Assembly: GCA_946541435.1 (NCBI GenBank)
Contig: CAMNJK010000029.1
Coordinates: 1 to 11,504, forward strand
Reading direction: 5' to 3'
Source of the DNA: an uncultured Bacillota bacterium
Lineage (GTDB): Bacteria; Bacillota; Clostridia; Peptostreptococcales; Anaerovoracaceae
DNA: 11,504 nucleotides
The notes beneath the pieces are model-generated. The model worked only from the letters and a program-made list of their open reading frames with translations, ran no database searches and was not told the origin of the DNA. Below, piece by piece: positions 1 through 7,284 of this stretch. Position 1 is the stretch's first letter, and every line of letters begins with the position of its first letter. The translations under genes were made by a program, and so were the position numbers.

Positions 1-64
1 AATGAACTAATCAGGTCTCAGGAGAAGATATACAGGATTCTCAACATGTCTGAACATTTAATTC

Positions 65-1147
65 TTGTCGTTGACTGCCTTACTCTATGCCCACCACCAG
101 TGGGGCGACGAGGCAAGAGAAAAGGAAACGAAGGCAACGTGCGAAGAAACCGGCTCCTATGAAGCCGTGATCTACTGCGAAGTATGCCACGAGGAGCTCA
201 GCCGCCAGACCCGGACAGAAGAAGCCCTGGGCCATGACTGGGGCGAGTGGACCATCACCAAAGAGCCCACGGAAAAAGAGGAGGGAGAGAAGACCCGGCA
301 ATGCTGGCGTGATCCCTCTCACATCGAAAGGGAAACGATACCCAGGCTGACACCGGAGCCGGACCCCGACCCAACGCCGGGAGACGATCCTGACCCGACG
401 CCGGGAGGCGACCCCGACCCAGCGCCTGCCCCCGGAGAAGATCCGGACCGGATGGGGGATGACGGCACGCCGGCAGGCCACGGCGCTTCCTTCATCGCGG
501 TGGATCAGGCCATCACAGCTGCAGATGCGGAGGAAGACCCCGCGGGGACCAGATACGCGCCCCTGATGCTCAAGTCGGTCAGGCAGACAAAGAAGGCCAT
601 CAGCCTCAAATGGAAGAAGCAGACGGACGCGGTGACCTATGCGGTCTACGGCAGCGCCTGCGGCAGTCATTTCCAAAGGCTGGCCACCCTGGAGGAGAAC
701 AGATTCTCCGTAAAGAAGATCGAAAAGAAGCTGAAGAAGGCGATCTACTACCGGTTCATCGTGGTAGCGCTGGACCGGGACGACCTGGTGGTATCCACGT
801 CCAAAGCAGCGTATGTTTCCACCAGAGGAAACCTGAAAAAGGCGAATCCTGCGGCGGTCATCGTCAAGGCGAAGATCAGCAGGACCGGCCAGCCTTTGCA
901 TAAGTTCAGGAAGACCCGGGCGATCACGCTGAAGGAGGCGCAGACGACCCGGCTCAAGGCGAAGATCAAGCCGCCGAAGAAAAGCAGGGTGAGAAAATAC
1001 AGAGCCATCTGCTATGAATCAGCGGATCCGGCCATCGTCCAGGTCACAGACAAGGGCGTGGTCAAGGCGGTTGCGGCCGGCAGGGCGAAGATCAATGTTT
1101 ACAGCCAGAGCGGCGTTTGCAGATCGGTAACGGTCACGGTAAAATGA
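65..1147 (+). CDS. C-terminal fragment of a secreted/surface multidomain protein (5' end missing or broken)
   Basis: Numbering is from the TTG at 65. Residues 10-90 form a repeat with paired cysteines (C26, CEVC at 38-41, C80) and the text GHDWGEWTITKEPT, as in clostridial surface proteins with His-x-Trp/Cys repeats. A Pro/Asp/Gly-rich linker of PDPTPG units spans about 96-127. An Fn3-like beta domain follows (about 163-255), then a Big2-like Ig domain (about 283-360, with ESADPAIVQVTDKGVVKAVAAG). The likely role is cell-envelope display or adhesion; no sortase motif or SLH domain is present. The TTG has no ribosome site and no signal peptide follows. An in-frame stop lies at 59-61, so the frame cannot extend leftwards. 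I read it as a remnant of a larger gene, either a pseudogene or a silent cassette. The neighbouring transporter is convergent, 23 bases away. Domain assignments are by eye. Confidence 0.65.
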   Translation: MSLTALLYAHHQWGDEAREKETKATCEETGSYEAVIYCEVCHEELSRQTRTEEALGHDWGEWTITKEPTEKEEGEKTRQCWRDPSHIERETIPRLTPEPDPDPTPGDDPDPTPGGDPDPAPAPGEDPDRMGDDGTPAGHGASFIAVDQAITAADAEEDPAGTRYAPLMLKSVRQTKKAISLKWKKQTDAVTYAVYGSACGSHFQRLATLEENRFSVKKIEKKLKKAIYYRFIVVALDRDDLVVSTSKAAYVSTRGNLKKANPAAVIVKAKISRTGQPLHKFRKTRAITLKEAQTTRLKAKIKPPKKSRVRKYRAICYESADPAIVQVTDKGVVKAVAAGRAKINVYSQSGVCRSVTVTVK

Positions 1148-1149
1148 CC

Positions 1150-1162
1150 GCCCCGCCGGGGC
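1150..1162. terminator. Short GC hairpin between convergent genes
   Basis: GCCCC-GCC-GGGGC forms a 5-bp stem between the stop of the surface-protein fragment and the stop of the convergent transporter gene. No T-run follows on the plus strand. On the minus strand a TTTT comes about six bases after the stem. It is at best a weak bidirectional terminator. Confidence 0.25.
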
Positions 1163-1170
1163 CGTCAGCA

Positions 1171-2493
1171 TCAGCCCAGCAGAAGGATCAGGAACTGGGA
1201 TGCGACCACCACGCAGATGAGGGCGAAGGGATAGGTGGCCGCGTAGGACGACGCCACGTCGTCTGTTTTCGCAGTCCGGATCAGCGCGCCCAGGGCCGGT
1301 GTGGAGGTCATTCCGCCCGTGATGGAGCCCAGGGCGTTCAGCAGCGGCAGCCGGAGCAGTTTCCTGGCCGCAAAGTAGCCGAGGATCATCGGGACGATGG
1401 TAATGATCACACCGAACAGGAAATAGACCGGATGGAAGAATCGCACGAAGGATGTTCCGCCGGGGATGCCCGTGCCGATCAGGAAGAAGACGAGCCCCAG
1501 CTCCCGCAGGACTTCCAGGACCCGCGGATTCGCGTTGATGCTGATGGGGCCGATGTGTCCGAAGTGAGCGAAGAGCAGACCCGAGATCAGTACACCGCCT
1601 GTGGTCGTCAGGCTGAAGGTGGTCCCGGAAAGTCCCTGGGAAGAAAGGGGCACTTTGATCATCCCGATGAAGATGCCCACCACAACCACAAGTCCAAAAG
1701 CCGCCAATCCATATGAGTCGATCTGGATGCGGCTTTTTTGGTGGCGTCTGTCGGTCTGGAGTTCGGAACCGGCCGGACCCTGACCGGTGTCCACCAGAGA
1801 GATGAGCTTTCTTTCCTGCTCCATATCGGCATTCAGGATCCTGGGAACGAACTGTACGAAGAGGACAACGCCCACGACGCCGAAGATATAGGCGATGGCG
1901 TGCCCGGTGGTGATGACGTCCCGGATGAAATCAGCAGCCTCCGGGGGAACGAGGGTGGCAGCCGTCGCCTGGGACGCTGAAAAAGCCGGTGTGGACGTAA
2001 GGGCCCCCGACATGATCCCGGTGATCATGGAAATCATATACTGGCTCTCGGTGACGCCGAGCTCCGCGGCTTCCGCAGGGACGTGAATGAAGACCTGTCC
2101 CGCGTAAAAGCAGGCAAGAGAGGTGAGGGCGCCGGTGAGGATGATGACGAAACCGATGAAGATGTAGGACTTGAAGTTCATTTTCAGATTCCTGAAAAAG
2201 CTGGGGCCGGCCATCAGTCCCACGGACCCGACGAAGAGGATCAGACCGGCGTCCTCAATGATCATGAAGGCGGCGGAGGTCAGATCATTGTCGTGCAGGG
2301 TCAGGGTCTGGTGGATGTCATCGCCGAAGATGGCTCCGTACAAAAGGGCCGCAATAAACACACCTGCGGTTCCGAGACTGATCCCCTTGATCTCGATCTT
2401 TCCGATCAGGTAGCCCACGAAGATCACCGCGAAAACCGAAAACAGCTGAAATGAGATGCCGGAGATCTCTACAACGCCTCCAAATAATGTCAT
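1171..2493 (-). CDS. AspT/YidE/YbjL-family membrane transporter lacking central RCK_C domains
   Basis: The ATG at 2493 is chosen because GAAGG sits 5 bases upstream; the longer start at 2535 has no usable ribosome site. This gives 440 residues. Two homologous membrane halves are visible. The first has KGISLGTAGVFIAALLYG (about 36-53), DAGLILFVGSVGLMAGPSFF (81-100) and GALTSTPAFSA (163-173). The second has GGVLISGLLFAHFG (299-312), LRELGLVFFLIGTGIPGG (329-346) and GGMTSTPALGA (393-403). This duplicated pattern is typical of the AspT aspartate:alanine exchanger/YidE/YbjL family. Members of about 550 residues carry two TrkA-C domains between the halves. Here only a hydrophilic linker of about 40 residues (221-260) separates them. 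It probably acts as an anion or amino-acid exchanger in the cytoplasmic membrane, with unknown substrate. It is divergent from the purine unit. Confidence 0.82.
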   Translation of the reverse strand: MTLFGGVVEISGISFQLFSVFAVIFVGYLIGKIEIKGISLGTAGVFIAALLYGAIFGDDIHQTLTLHDNDLTSAAFMIIEDAGLILFVGSVGLMAGPSFFRNLKMNFKSYIFIGFVIILTGALTSLACFYAGQVFIHVPAEAAELGVTESQYMISMITGIMSGALTSTPAFSASQATAATLVPPEAADFIRDVITTGHAIAYIFGVVGVVLFVQFVPRILNADMEQERKLISLVDTGQGPAGSELQTDRRHQKSRIQIDSYGLAAFGLVVVVGIFIGMIKVPLSSQGLSGTTFSLTTTGGVLISGLLFAHFGHIGPISINANPRVLEVLRELGLVFFLIGTGIPGGTSFVRFFHPVYFLFGVIITIVPMILGYFAARKLLRLPLLNALGSITGGMTSTPALGALIRTAKTDDVASSYAATYPFALICVVVASQFLILLLG

Positions 2494-2547
2494 GGGTACC
2501 TTCTTTCTGTCAGGCAGCATGGCCTGCTTTTGCATCTTCTTCTTGAA

Positions 2548-2577
2548 TTGACCCTATTATACATCAAATGGTAGAAT
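2548..2577 (+). promoter_or_regulatory. Putative sigma-A promoter for the purine unit
   Basis: TTGACC (2548-2553) and TAGAAT (2572-2577) are 18 bp apart, each 5 of 6 to consensus. They end 24 bases before the ATG at 2602. The site overlaps the divergent -10 of the transporter gene, so the two directions may compete. Confidence 0.5.
2556..2561 (-). promoter_or_regulatory. Putative -10 element for the AspT-like gene
   Basis: A perfect TATAAT on the minus strand lies about 62 bases upstream of the ATG at 2493. No good -35 is seen 16-18 bp further up (best TTCGTC). It overlaps the spacer of the divergent plus-strand promoter. Confidence 0.4.
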
Positions 2578-2601
2578 AGACGAAGCAGGGAGGGAATGAT
2601 C

Positions 2602-3528
2602 ATGACCAGGAAATTTGCAGGGTTTGCGCTGGCGCCGCTGTTGGCGTTTCTGATGGTACTGGGCTTATGCGCCTGCGGCCAGAGCGAAAGTACCGAGCCG
2701 CTCAAGGCCGAGCACGATCTGAACGCGATGGTGGACAGTATCCGGATCGAGAATGATTTCAAGCCGGAACTGGGGATCGTTCTGGGCTCGGGCCTGCATC
2801 CGCTGGCGGACGAAGTGGAGATCGTACAGGAGATCCCCTACGAAGACATCGAGGGTTTCCCCCGCTCCACGGTGGAAGGACATGCGGGCAGGTACATCCT
2901 GGGTTATCTGGAGGGCGTTCCGGTGATCATAATGGACGGCAGGATCCATTACTATGAGGGGTATTCCATGGAGGAAGTCGTCACCCCCGACAGGATCATG
3001 GCCAAGCTTGGGGCAGAGACTGTCATCATGACGAACGCGGTGGGCAGCATGCGGAAAGATTTCAAACCGGGAGACCTGGTCTGCATCAATGATCACATCG
3101 CTTCCTTTGTCCCCAATCCCCTCATCGGACAGAATGATGAAGATCTGGGAGACCGTTTTGTGAACATGGCCGAGAGCTATGACAAAGGGCTCAGAAAGAT
3201 CGCCCACAAGGCGGCAGGCCAGGTTGGCGTGGACCTGAAGGACGGTGTATTCCTCCAGGTGACAGGCCCGACCTTTGAGACACCCGCGGAAGCGGAACTT
3301 TACGCCTCCCTGGGGGCTGATACGGTGGGCATGAGCACCGCCGTTGAGACCATCGCTCTGCGGCACATGGGGGTGAAAGTCCTGGGGATCAACTGCGTCA
3401 CCAACTACTGCCCGAATGTGGTGGATGACGGGACGTCTCATGAAGCGGTCCAGGAGAACGCCGACAAAGCGGCAGGCCGTATGGTAAAGCTGGTAAAGCG
3501 GATCGTCAGGGATCTGGGGGAGCGCTGA
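2602..3528 (+). CDS. punA: Purine nucleoside phosphorylase with a lipoprotein signal peptide
   Basis: The ATG at 2602 is preferred over the ATG at 2596 because AGGGAGGG (2587-2594) is then 7 bases away instead of 1. Residues 1-25 are a textbook lipoprotein signal: basic MTRK, a hydrophobic stretch (5-22), and lipobox L-C-A-C with Cys25 as lipidation site. The remainder is a full trimeric-type PNP. It has phosphate loop GSG (62-64), GRIHYYEG (113-120), TNAVGSM (144-150), GPTFETPAE (222-230, purine-contact Glu226), GMSTAVET (243-250), Asn268 in CVTN, and His280 in SHE. Active-site residues thus look intact. The known reaction is purine (deoxy)ribonucleoside + phosphate to free base + (deoxy)ribose-1-phosphate. 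This enzyme is normally cytoplasmic; here the signal predicts anchoring on the outer face of the membrane. The permease gene starts 6 bases after its stop, so the two are likely co-transcribed. Confidence 0.88.
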   Translation: MTRKFAGFALAPLLAFLMVLGLCACGQSESTEPLKAEHDLNAMVDSIRIENDFKPELGIVLGSGLHPLADEVEIVQEIPYEDIEGFPRSTVEGHAGRYILGYLEGVPVIIMDGRIHYYEGYSMEEVVTPDRIMAKLGAETVIMTNAVGSMRKDFKPGDLVCINDHIASFVPNPLIGQNDEDLGDRFVNMAESYDKGLRKIAHKAAGQVGVDLKDGVFLQVTGPTFETPAEAELYASLGADTVGMSTAVETIALRHMGVKVLGINCVTNYCPNVVDDGTSHEAVQENADKAAGRMVKLVKRIVRDLGER

Positions 3529-3534
3529 TCATCG

Positions 3535-4896
3535 ATGGATAAATTTTTCAGACTCAAAGAAAACAATACCACCGTGAAAACGGAGATCGCGGCGGGCGTG
3601 ACCACCTTTATGACCATGGCATATATTCTCGCGATCAATCCGAGTATCCTGGGGGACGCGGGAATGAATCCCCATGGAGTGCTGATCGCCACCTGTCTGG
3701 CATCGGTGATCGGATGCTTCTGCATGGGATTCATGGCCAACCTGCCCTTCGCGCTCTCGGCCGGGATGGGGCTGAACGCCTTTCTTGCCTACACGGTCGT
3801 GCAGGGCATGGGCATATCCTGGCAGGTGGCCCTGATGGCTGTATTTATTGAAGGCCTGCTTTTCATTCTGATGTCTCTGACCAACGTGCGGGAAGCGATA
3901 TTCAACGCCATCCCCATGCCTCTGAAAAAAGGAGTTTCCGTGGGCATCGGTCTCTTCATCGCCTTCATCGGTCTGCAGAACGCGGGTCTGTCCGTCGATG
4001 CGTCGACCCTTGTGACTATCACCAGCTTCCGCGAGGAATTCACCTCCCACGGGATCTGCGCGATCCTGACAGTCATCGGGCTGGTCGTGACGGCCATCCT
4101 GTACATCAAAAATGTCAAAGGGGCGATTTTCTTCGGCATCGTGGTTACATGGGGACTGGGTATGATCTGTCAGCTGACCGGACTCTATGTTCCTGATCCG
4201 GAGAATGGGACATTCAGCCTCTTCCCCGCGGGTTTCGTCAGTCTCGATTTTTCACAGCTGGGCGACACCTTCGGAGAGTGCTTCCACGTCAGCTTCAAGG
4301 ATGTGGGCATCTTCAACTTCATTGTCGTCATGTGTTCCTTCCTCTTTGTGGATCTGTTCGATACCATCGGAACACTGATCGGTGTCAGCGCAAAGGCTGG
4401 CATGCTGGATGAGGACGGCCGCCTGCCGGCGATCCGGCCGGCCCTTTTGTCCGATGCCATCGCCACCACATGCGGCGCGATCCTCGGCACATCCACCACG
4501 GGAACCTACGTTGAGTCTTCGGCGGGTATCGCCATCGGCGGGCGCACAGGACTGACGGCCATTACCACAGGCTGCCTCTTCCTCCTGTCCTGCTTCTTCT
4601 CGCCACTGTTCACATCGATCCCGTCCTTTGCTGCCGCGCCGGCCCTGATCATGGTGGGTTTCCTCATGTTCAGCGGAGTCAAGGAACTGGATTTCCGGGA
4701 GAGCGAGCTGACGGATGCGATCCCCGCCTATCTCTGCATCATCGCCATGCCGCTGTTTTACAGCATTTCAGAAGGGATCTCCTTCGGCGTCATCTCCTAT
4801 GTGCTGATCAACCTGGTCTGCGGGAAACGGGAGAAGATCACCCCGCTCATGTACGTGCTGGCGGCCCTGTTCATCGCCAAGTACGCCTTCCTTTAG
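3535..4896 (+). CDS. NCS2 (AzgA-like) purine nucleobase permease
   Basis: This 453-residue polytopic membrane protein belongs to the AzgA/PbuG/GhxP-type branch of NCS2, which imports hypoxanthine, guanine or adenine with protons. Markers are FRLKENNTTVKTEIAAGVTTF at the N-terminus, SAGMGLNAFLAY (75-86), FVDLFDTIGTLIGVSAKAG (271-289) and TSTTGTYVESSAGIAIGGRT (319-338). There are about 12-14 hydrophobic segments, and length is normal for the family. Its ATG follows the lipoprotein PNP stop by 6 bases; GGGGGAG (3516-3522), inside the PNP 3' end, is the nearest ribosome-site match at 12 bases, so translation may be partly coupled. The context suggests it imports the base released by the upstream enzyme. 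The exact base specificity cannot be read from sequence. Its 3' end is only 9 bases from the convergent hypA stop, with no obvious terminator between them. Confidence 0.9.
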   Translation: MDKFFRLKENNTTVKTEIAAGVTTFMTMAYILAINPSILGDAGMNPHGVLIATCLASVIGCFCMGFMANLPFALSAGMGLNAFLAYTVVQGMGISWQVALMAVFIEGLLFILMSLTNVREAIFNAIPMPLKKGVSVGIGLFIAFIGLQNAGLSVDASTLVTITSFREEFTSHGICAILTVIGLVVTAILYIKNVKGAIFFGIVVTWGLGMICQLTGLYVPDPENGTFSLFPAGFVSLDFSQLGDTFGECFHVSFKDVGIFNFIVVMCSFLFVDLFDTIGTLIGVSAKAGMLDEDGRLPAIRPALLSDAIATTCGAILGTSTTGTYVESSAGIAIGGRTGLTAITTGCLFLLSCFFSPLFTSIPSFAAAPALIMVGFLMFSGVKELDFRESELTDAIPAYLCIIAMPLFYSISEGISFGVISYVLINLVCGKREKITPLMYVLAALFIAKYAFL

Positions 4897-4905
4897 GCTG
4901 TTCCA

Positions 4906-5268
4906 TCATTCCCCGCGGAAGGAATCGATCAGCAGCTCATTCCCGCCGATGATCTGATAGGAACTGCTTTCGCAGCGGGGGCAGACCGTGGACGCCAGGG
5001 TCTCCACCGTCACAGGGAACCGGTGTCCGCAGTCACAGCACTGCAGCAGGGCGGGGCGGTATTCGATGTCCAGCTTCGTTCCCGCGAACAGACCGTCCTC
5101 GGGCTCGCTGGCTGTTAAAATGCGAAAGGCATACTCCATCTGATCAGGGATGGCTCCTTTGAGCTCACCGACGATCAGGCGAATGTCCGACACGCGCCGG
5201 ATGCCGTGGATGCGCGCCTGGCGGGCAACGGCATCGAGGGTAAATTGGATCAGCGATGTTTCATGCAT
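4906..5268 (-). CDS. hypA: HypA/HybF-type nickel chaperone
   Basis: Start at 5268 is chosen because it gives the invariant N-terminus Met-His-Glu, in which His2 is a nickel ligand. The longer frame to 5307 would bury this and overlap the upstream gene. The 120-residue protein has the family layout: an N-terminal Ni domain (MHETSLIQFTLDAV, then RLIVGELKGAIPDQMEYAF at 30-48) and a zinc domain with C77-x2-C80 and C96-x2-C99. HypA delivers nickel with HypB to apo-enzymes such as [NiFe]-hydrogenase; related pairs serve other nickel enzymes. It lies 16 bases downstream of the Fe-S protein gene, so the two are probably one operon. No hydrogenase structural gene or other hyp gene is in the window, so the client enzyme is unknown. 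Confidence 0.93.
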   Translation of the reverse strand: MHETSLIQFTLDAVARQARIHGIRRVSDIRLIVGELKGAIPDQMEYAFRILTASEPEDGLFAGTKLDIEYRPALLQCCDCGHRFPVTVETLASTVCPRCESSSYQIIGGNELLIDSFRGE

Positions 5269-5284
5269 GGATCCACGCGCCTCG

Positions 5285-6466
5285 CTACAGGTAGACCCTG
5301 TCGACACAGTACCGATCAGGCGTTTTTGTTCCCGGAACTTCCTTCATCTTCAGCACAGACTTGGGGCAGCGGCAGACACATTGTCCGCAGCCGATGCAGC
5401 GATCATTGCGGATGCTGATGCCGGCGTCGGAGAAACTGACTGCATCCATCTGGCATACCGCGGCGCAGCTGCCGCAGCCGATGCACTGCTCCGGGAGGAC
5501 CACCTGAACGCGGAACCGGGAGGCAACGGCCATGGTATCTTCATTTCGTGCCAGTGTCCGCAGACAGATGCAGCAGCAGGAGCAGCAATTGCACAGGGAC
5601 AGGGGGTGCTGGAAGTTGCTGATGACCTGGACCATTCCCATATCCCGCAGCTCTTCCAGGGTCTTCCTTGCCTGTTCGCGGGTCAGTTCTTTTCCCCATC
5701 CTCCCTGAATCGCTTCGTAGGCGGCCTCGTTGAACAGAAAACACACATCTTTGATGGGGTAGTCACATCCCCGGTCGCCCCGGTTTTCCGTTGTCTGACG
5801 GCAGATGCAGTTGATCACCGCGATATGAGAACAGCGGCTCAGCATCTCCTCGCACAGATCCGTGGGGATCACTTCTCTGGTATCAGGAATGTCAACATTC
5901 ATCGCGATCCTGCCATCCGTTCGTCTGCCCGTCAGGGAAACAGGATTGGGGAGGACCCGGTGTTCCGGGGCGATGGTCCGGAGTCTGGAGCCATCCACAT
6001 CGGCGATATACACACAGAAGTCCTGCAGGACCCTGTTCAGGAGCGTGCCGGAATTTTCTTCGACCGCGTTGTAACAAAGATACAGAAGATAAGTCCTCAG
6101 ATACCCGGTGCTTCCGTCCATCTTCGGCATGGGCGTCAGAAAGCCCTTATCGATCAGACTGCCGGACAGGGCTGAAAAGTTTGCTTTAAGATCCGGGTCC
6201 GCGTTCGAGACGGCTTCTTCCGGCCGCAGGGGTACGGCCCTGTAACTGAAGTCGGGATAGGCGAACCATGCCCGGCACTCTTCCGCGGTGAGCTCCTGAC
6301 GGAGGGCGGACAGAAAGGCGTCATGATCGGGCAGGGTCATATAGGGATGTTCCAGCGCCGCCAGTACCTGCTGGTGGGGGTCTGCGGGGACGCCGGCTTT
6401 GGCCTGTTCATACTGGTCCAGCTGATCCCGGAGAAGTTGATGGATACTTGCGAAATTATCAGTCAT
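5285..6466 (-). CDS. Multi-cluster 4Fe-4S protein with an HTH-like N-terminal part
   Basis: Start at 6466 is chosen because AAGGAGGG lies 7 bases upstream; the frame could open at 6493 but without a ribosome site. It gives 393 residues. Residues about 95-150 (LSGSLIDKGFLTPM...GYLRTYLLYL) resemble a winged-helix segment. A cysteine motif CICR (220-223), C234 and C242 follows, then a striking cluster CNCCSCCCIC (292-301). The C-terminus has two ferredoxin-type [4Fe-4S] motifs, C328/331/334/338 and C357/360/363/367, each followed or closed as usual (CPKSV in the second). It is probably cytoplasmic, since no signal or membrane span is seen. It is likely an electron-transfer or redox-sensing protein; the specific partner is unknown. 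It is upstream of hypA in the same operon and divergent from the hypB pair, linking it by context to nickel-enzyme maturation. Confidence 0.8.
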   Translation of the reverse strand: MTDNFASIHQLLRDQLDQYEQAKAGVPADPHQQVLAALEHPYMTLPDHDAFLSALRQELTAEECRAWFAYPDFSYRAVPLRPEEAVSNADPDLKANFSALSGSLIDKGFLTPMPKMDGSTGYLRTYLLYLCYNAVEENSGTLLNRVLQDFCVYIADVDGSRLRTIAPEHRVLPNPVSLTGRRTDGRIAMNVDIPDTREVIPTDLCEEMLSRCSHIAVINCICRQTTENRGDRGCDYPIKDVCFLFNEAAYEAIQGGWGKELTREQARKTLEELRDMGMVQVISNFQHPLSLCNCCSCCCICLRTLARNEDTMAVASRFRVQVVLPEQCIGCGSCAAVCQMDAVSFSDAGISIRNDRCIGCGQCVCRCPKSVLKMKEVPGTKTPDRYCVDRVYL

Positions 6467-6488
6467 GGCGAAGCCCTCCTTGGCCCAT

Positions 6489-6494
6489 ATCATA
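6489..6494 (-). promoter_or_regulatory. Possible -10 element for the Fe-S protein/hypA operon
   Basis: TATGAT on the minus strand lies 22 bases upstream of the ATG at 6466. The -35 position (TTCCCT, 17 bp upstream) is poor, so this is a weak call. Confidence 0.25.
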
Positions 6495-6525
6495 GCATGA
6501 TTCCCGGGAAAAGGGAAGAAAAGCG

Positions 6526-6534
6526 TGGTATACT
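6526..6534 (+). promoter_or_regulatory. Extended -10 promoter element for the hypB pair
   Basis: TGG-TATACT is an extended -10 (TGnTATAnT form) 45 bases upstream of the first hypB ATG. No clear -35 is present, which is tolerated by extended -10 promoters. It lies in the 113-base divergent region shared with the Fe-S/hypA operon. Confidence 0.4.
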
Positions 6535-6579
6535 GGACCTGCCAGCCTTTGCGCCAAGAGGGAAAGGAACACGGAAACC

Positions 6580-7275
6580 ATGGACGTGAGAACCATACAG
6601 CTGAAGAAGACCATCCTGGAAGACAACGACCGGGACGCGGACCTGCTGCGCCGCCGGCTGAAGGATGAGGGAACGTATTATATGAACGTCATGTCTTCCC
6701 CGGGAAGCGGCAAGACCAGCCTTCTGATCCGGACCATCCGGACCCTGGAGCAGATGCGCCGCCGCCGGGAGAAGGCGCCCCTCAGGATCGGGGTCATGGA
6801 AGCGGACATCGACAGCGACGTGGATGCCCGGACCATCACCCGAGAGACCGGAGTCCCGGCGGTCCAGCTGCACACCGGGGGCATGTGCCATCTGGACGCA
6901 GACATGTCCCGCCAGGGACTGGCCGAGATCGGTTCGAAGGAGCTTGACCTGGTGTTTCTGGAGAACGTTGGCAACCTGGTCTGCCCCGCGGAATTCGACA
7001 CCGGGGCGGAGAAGAGCATCGTGATCCTTTCGGTGCCGGAGGGGGATGACAAGCCGCTGAAGTATCCCCTGATGTTTCAGGAGGCGGACGCGGTGGTGGT
7101 GAACAAGATCGACGCCATGCCGGTCTTTGATTTTGACCGGGAACGGTTCCGGGAGAACCTTCGGACCTGTAACGCCGAGGCGCCCGTGTTTTTCCTTTCG
7201 GCAGCCACGGGGGAAGGCGTGGAAGACTGGTGCGGCTGGCTGGACCGGCAGGTCCGGGCGTATCTGGAGCGATAG
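6580..7275 (+). CDS. hypB: HypB-type GTPase, copy 1 (intact metal site)
   Basis: This 231-residue SIMIBI-class GTPase powers nickel transfer with HypA. It shows the P-loop SPGSGKT (40-46), the EADIDSDVDA switch region (74-83), HTGGMCHLDADM (98-109), FLENVGNLVCPAEFD (126-140) and the guanine-specificity motif NKID (175-178). The conserved G-domain metal ligands Cys103-His104 and Cys135 are all present. The N-terminal Cys-rich or His-rich nickel-binding tail found in E. coli or rhizobial HypB is absent. The ribosome site is modest (AAGGA about 11 bases upstream). The next gene, a second HypB homologue, starts 9 bases after its stop. Identification as a HypB-family protein is firm; whether it serves hydrogenase or another nickel enzyme is not. 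Confidence 0.92.
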   Translation: MDVRTIQLKKTILEDNDRDADLLRRRLKDEGTYYMNVMSSPGSGKTSLLIRTIRTLEQMRRRREKAPLRIGVMEADIDSDVDARTITRETGVPAVQLHTGGMCHLDADMSRQGLAEIGSKELDLVFLENVGNLVCPAEFDTGAEKSIVILSVPEGDDKPLKYPLMFQEADAVVVNKIDAMPVFDFDRERFRENLRTCNAEAPVFFLSAATGEGVEDWCGWLDRQVRAYLER

Positions 7276-7284
7276 GAGGATGGG

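Noticed and set aside
80..901. 273-codon open frame on the minus strand
   Set aside because: It lies fully antisense to the surface-protein fragment, is rich in Arg/Gly/Val shadow composition, shows no known motif and has no ribosome site.
2665..3441. 258-codon minus-strand frame
   Set aside because: It is antisense to the clearly coding nucleoside phosphorylase; the His/Arg/Val-rich translation is typical of a shadow frame.
4894..4908. Terminator between the permease and hypA
   Set aside because: Only 9 bases separate the stops, and no stem with a T-run is visible.
5269..5307. Upstream start for hypA
   Set aside because: It would add 13 residues before the invariant Met-His-Glu terminus and overlap the preceding gene.
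5150..6175. 341-codon plus-strand frame
   Set aside because: It is antisense to the Fe-S protein, whose cysteine motifs are unmistakable. The plus-strand product has no domain pattern.
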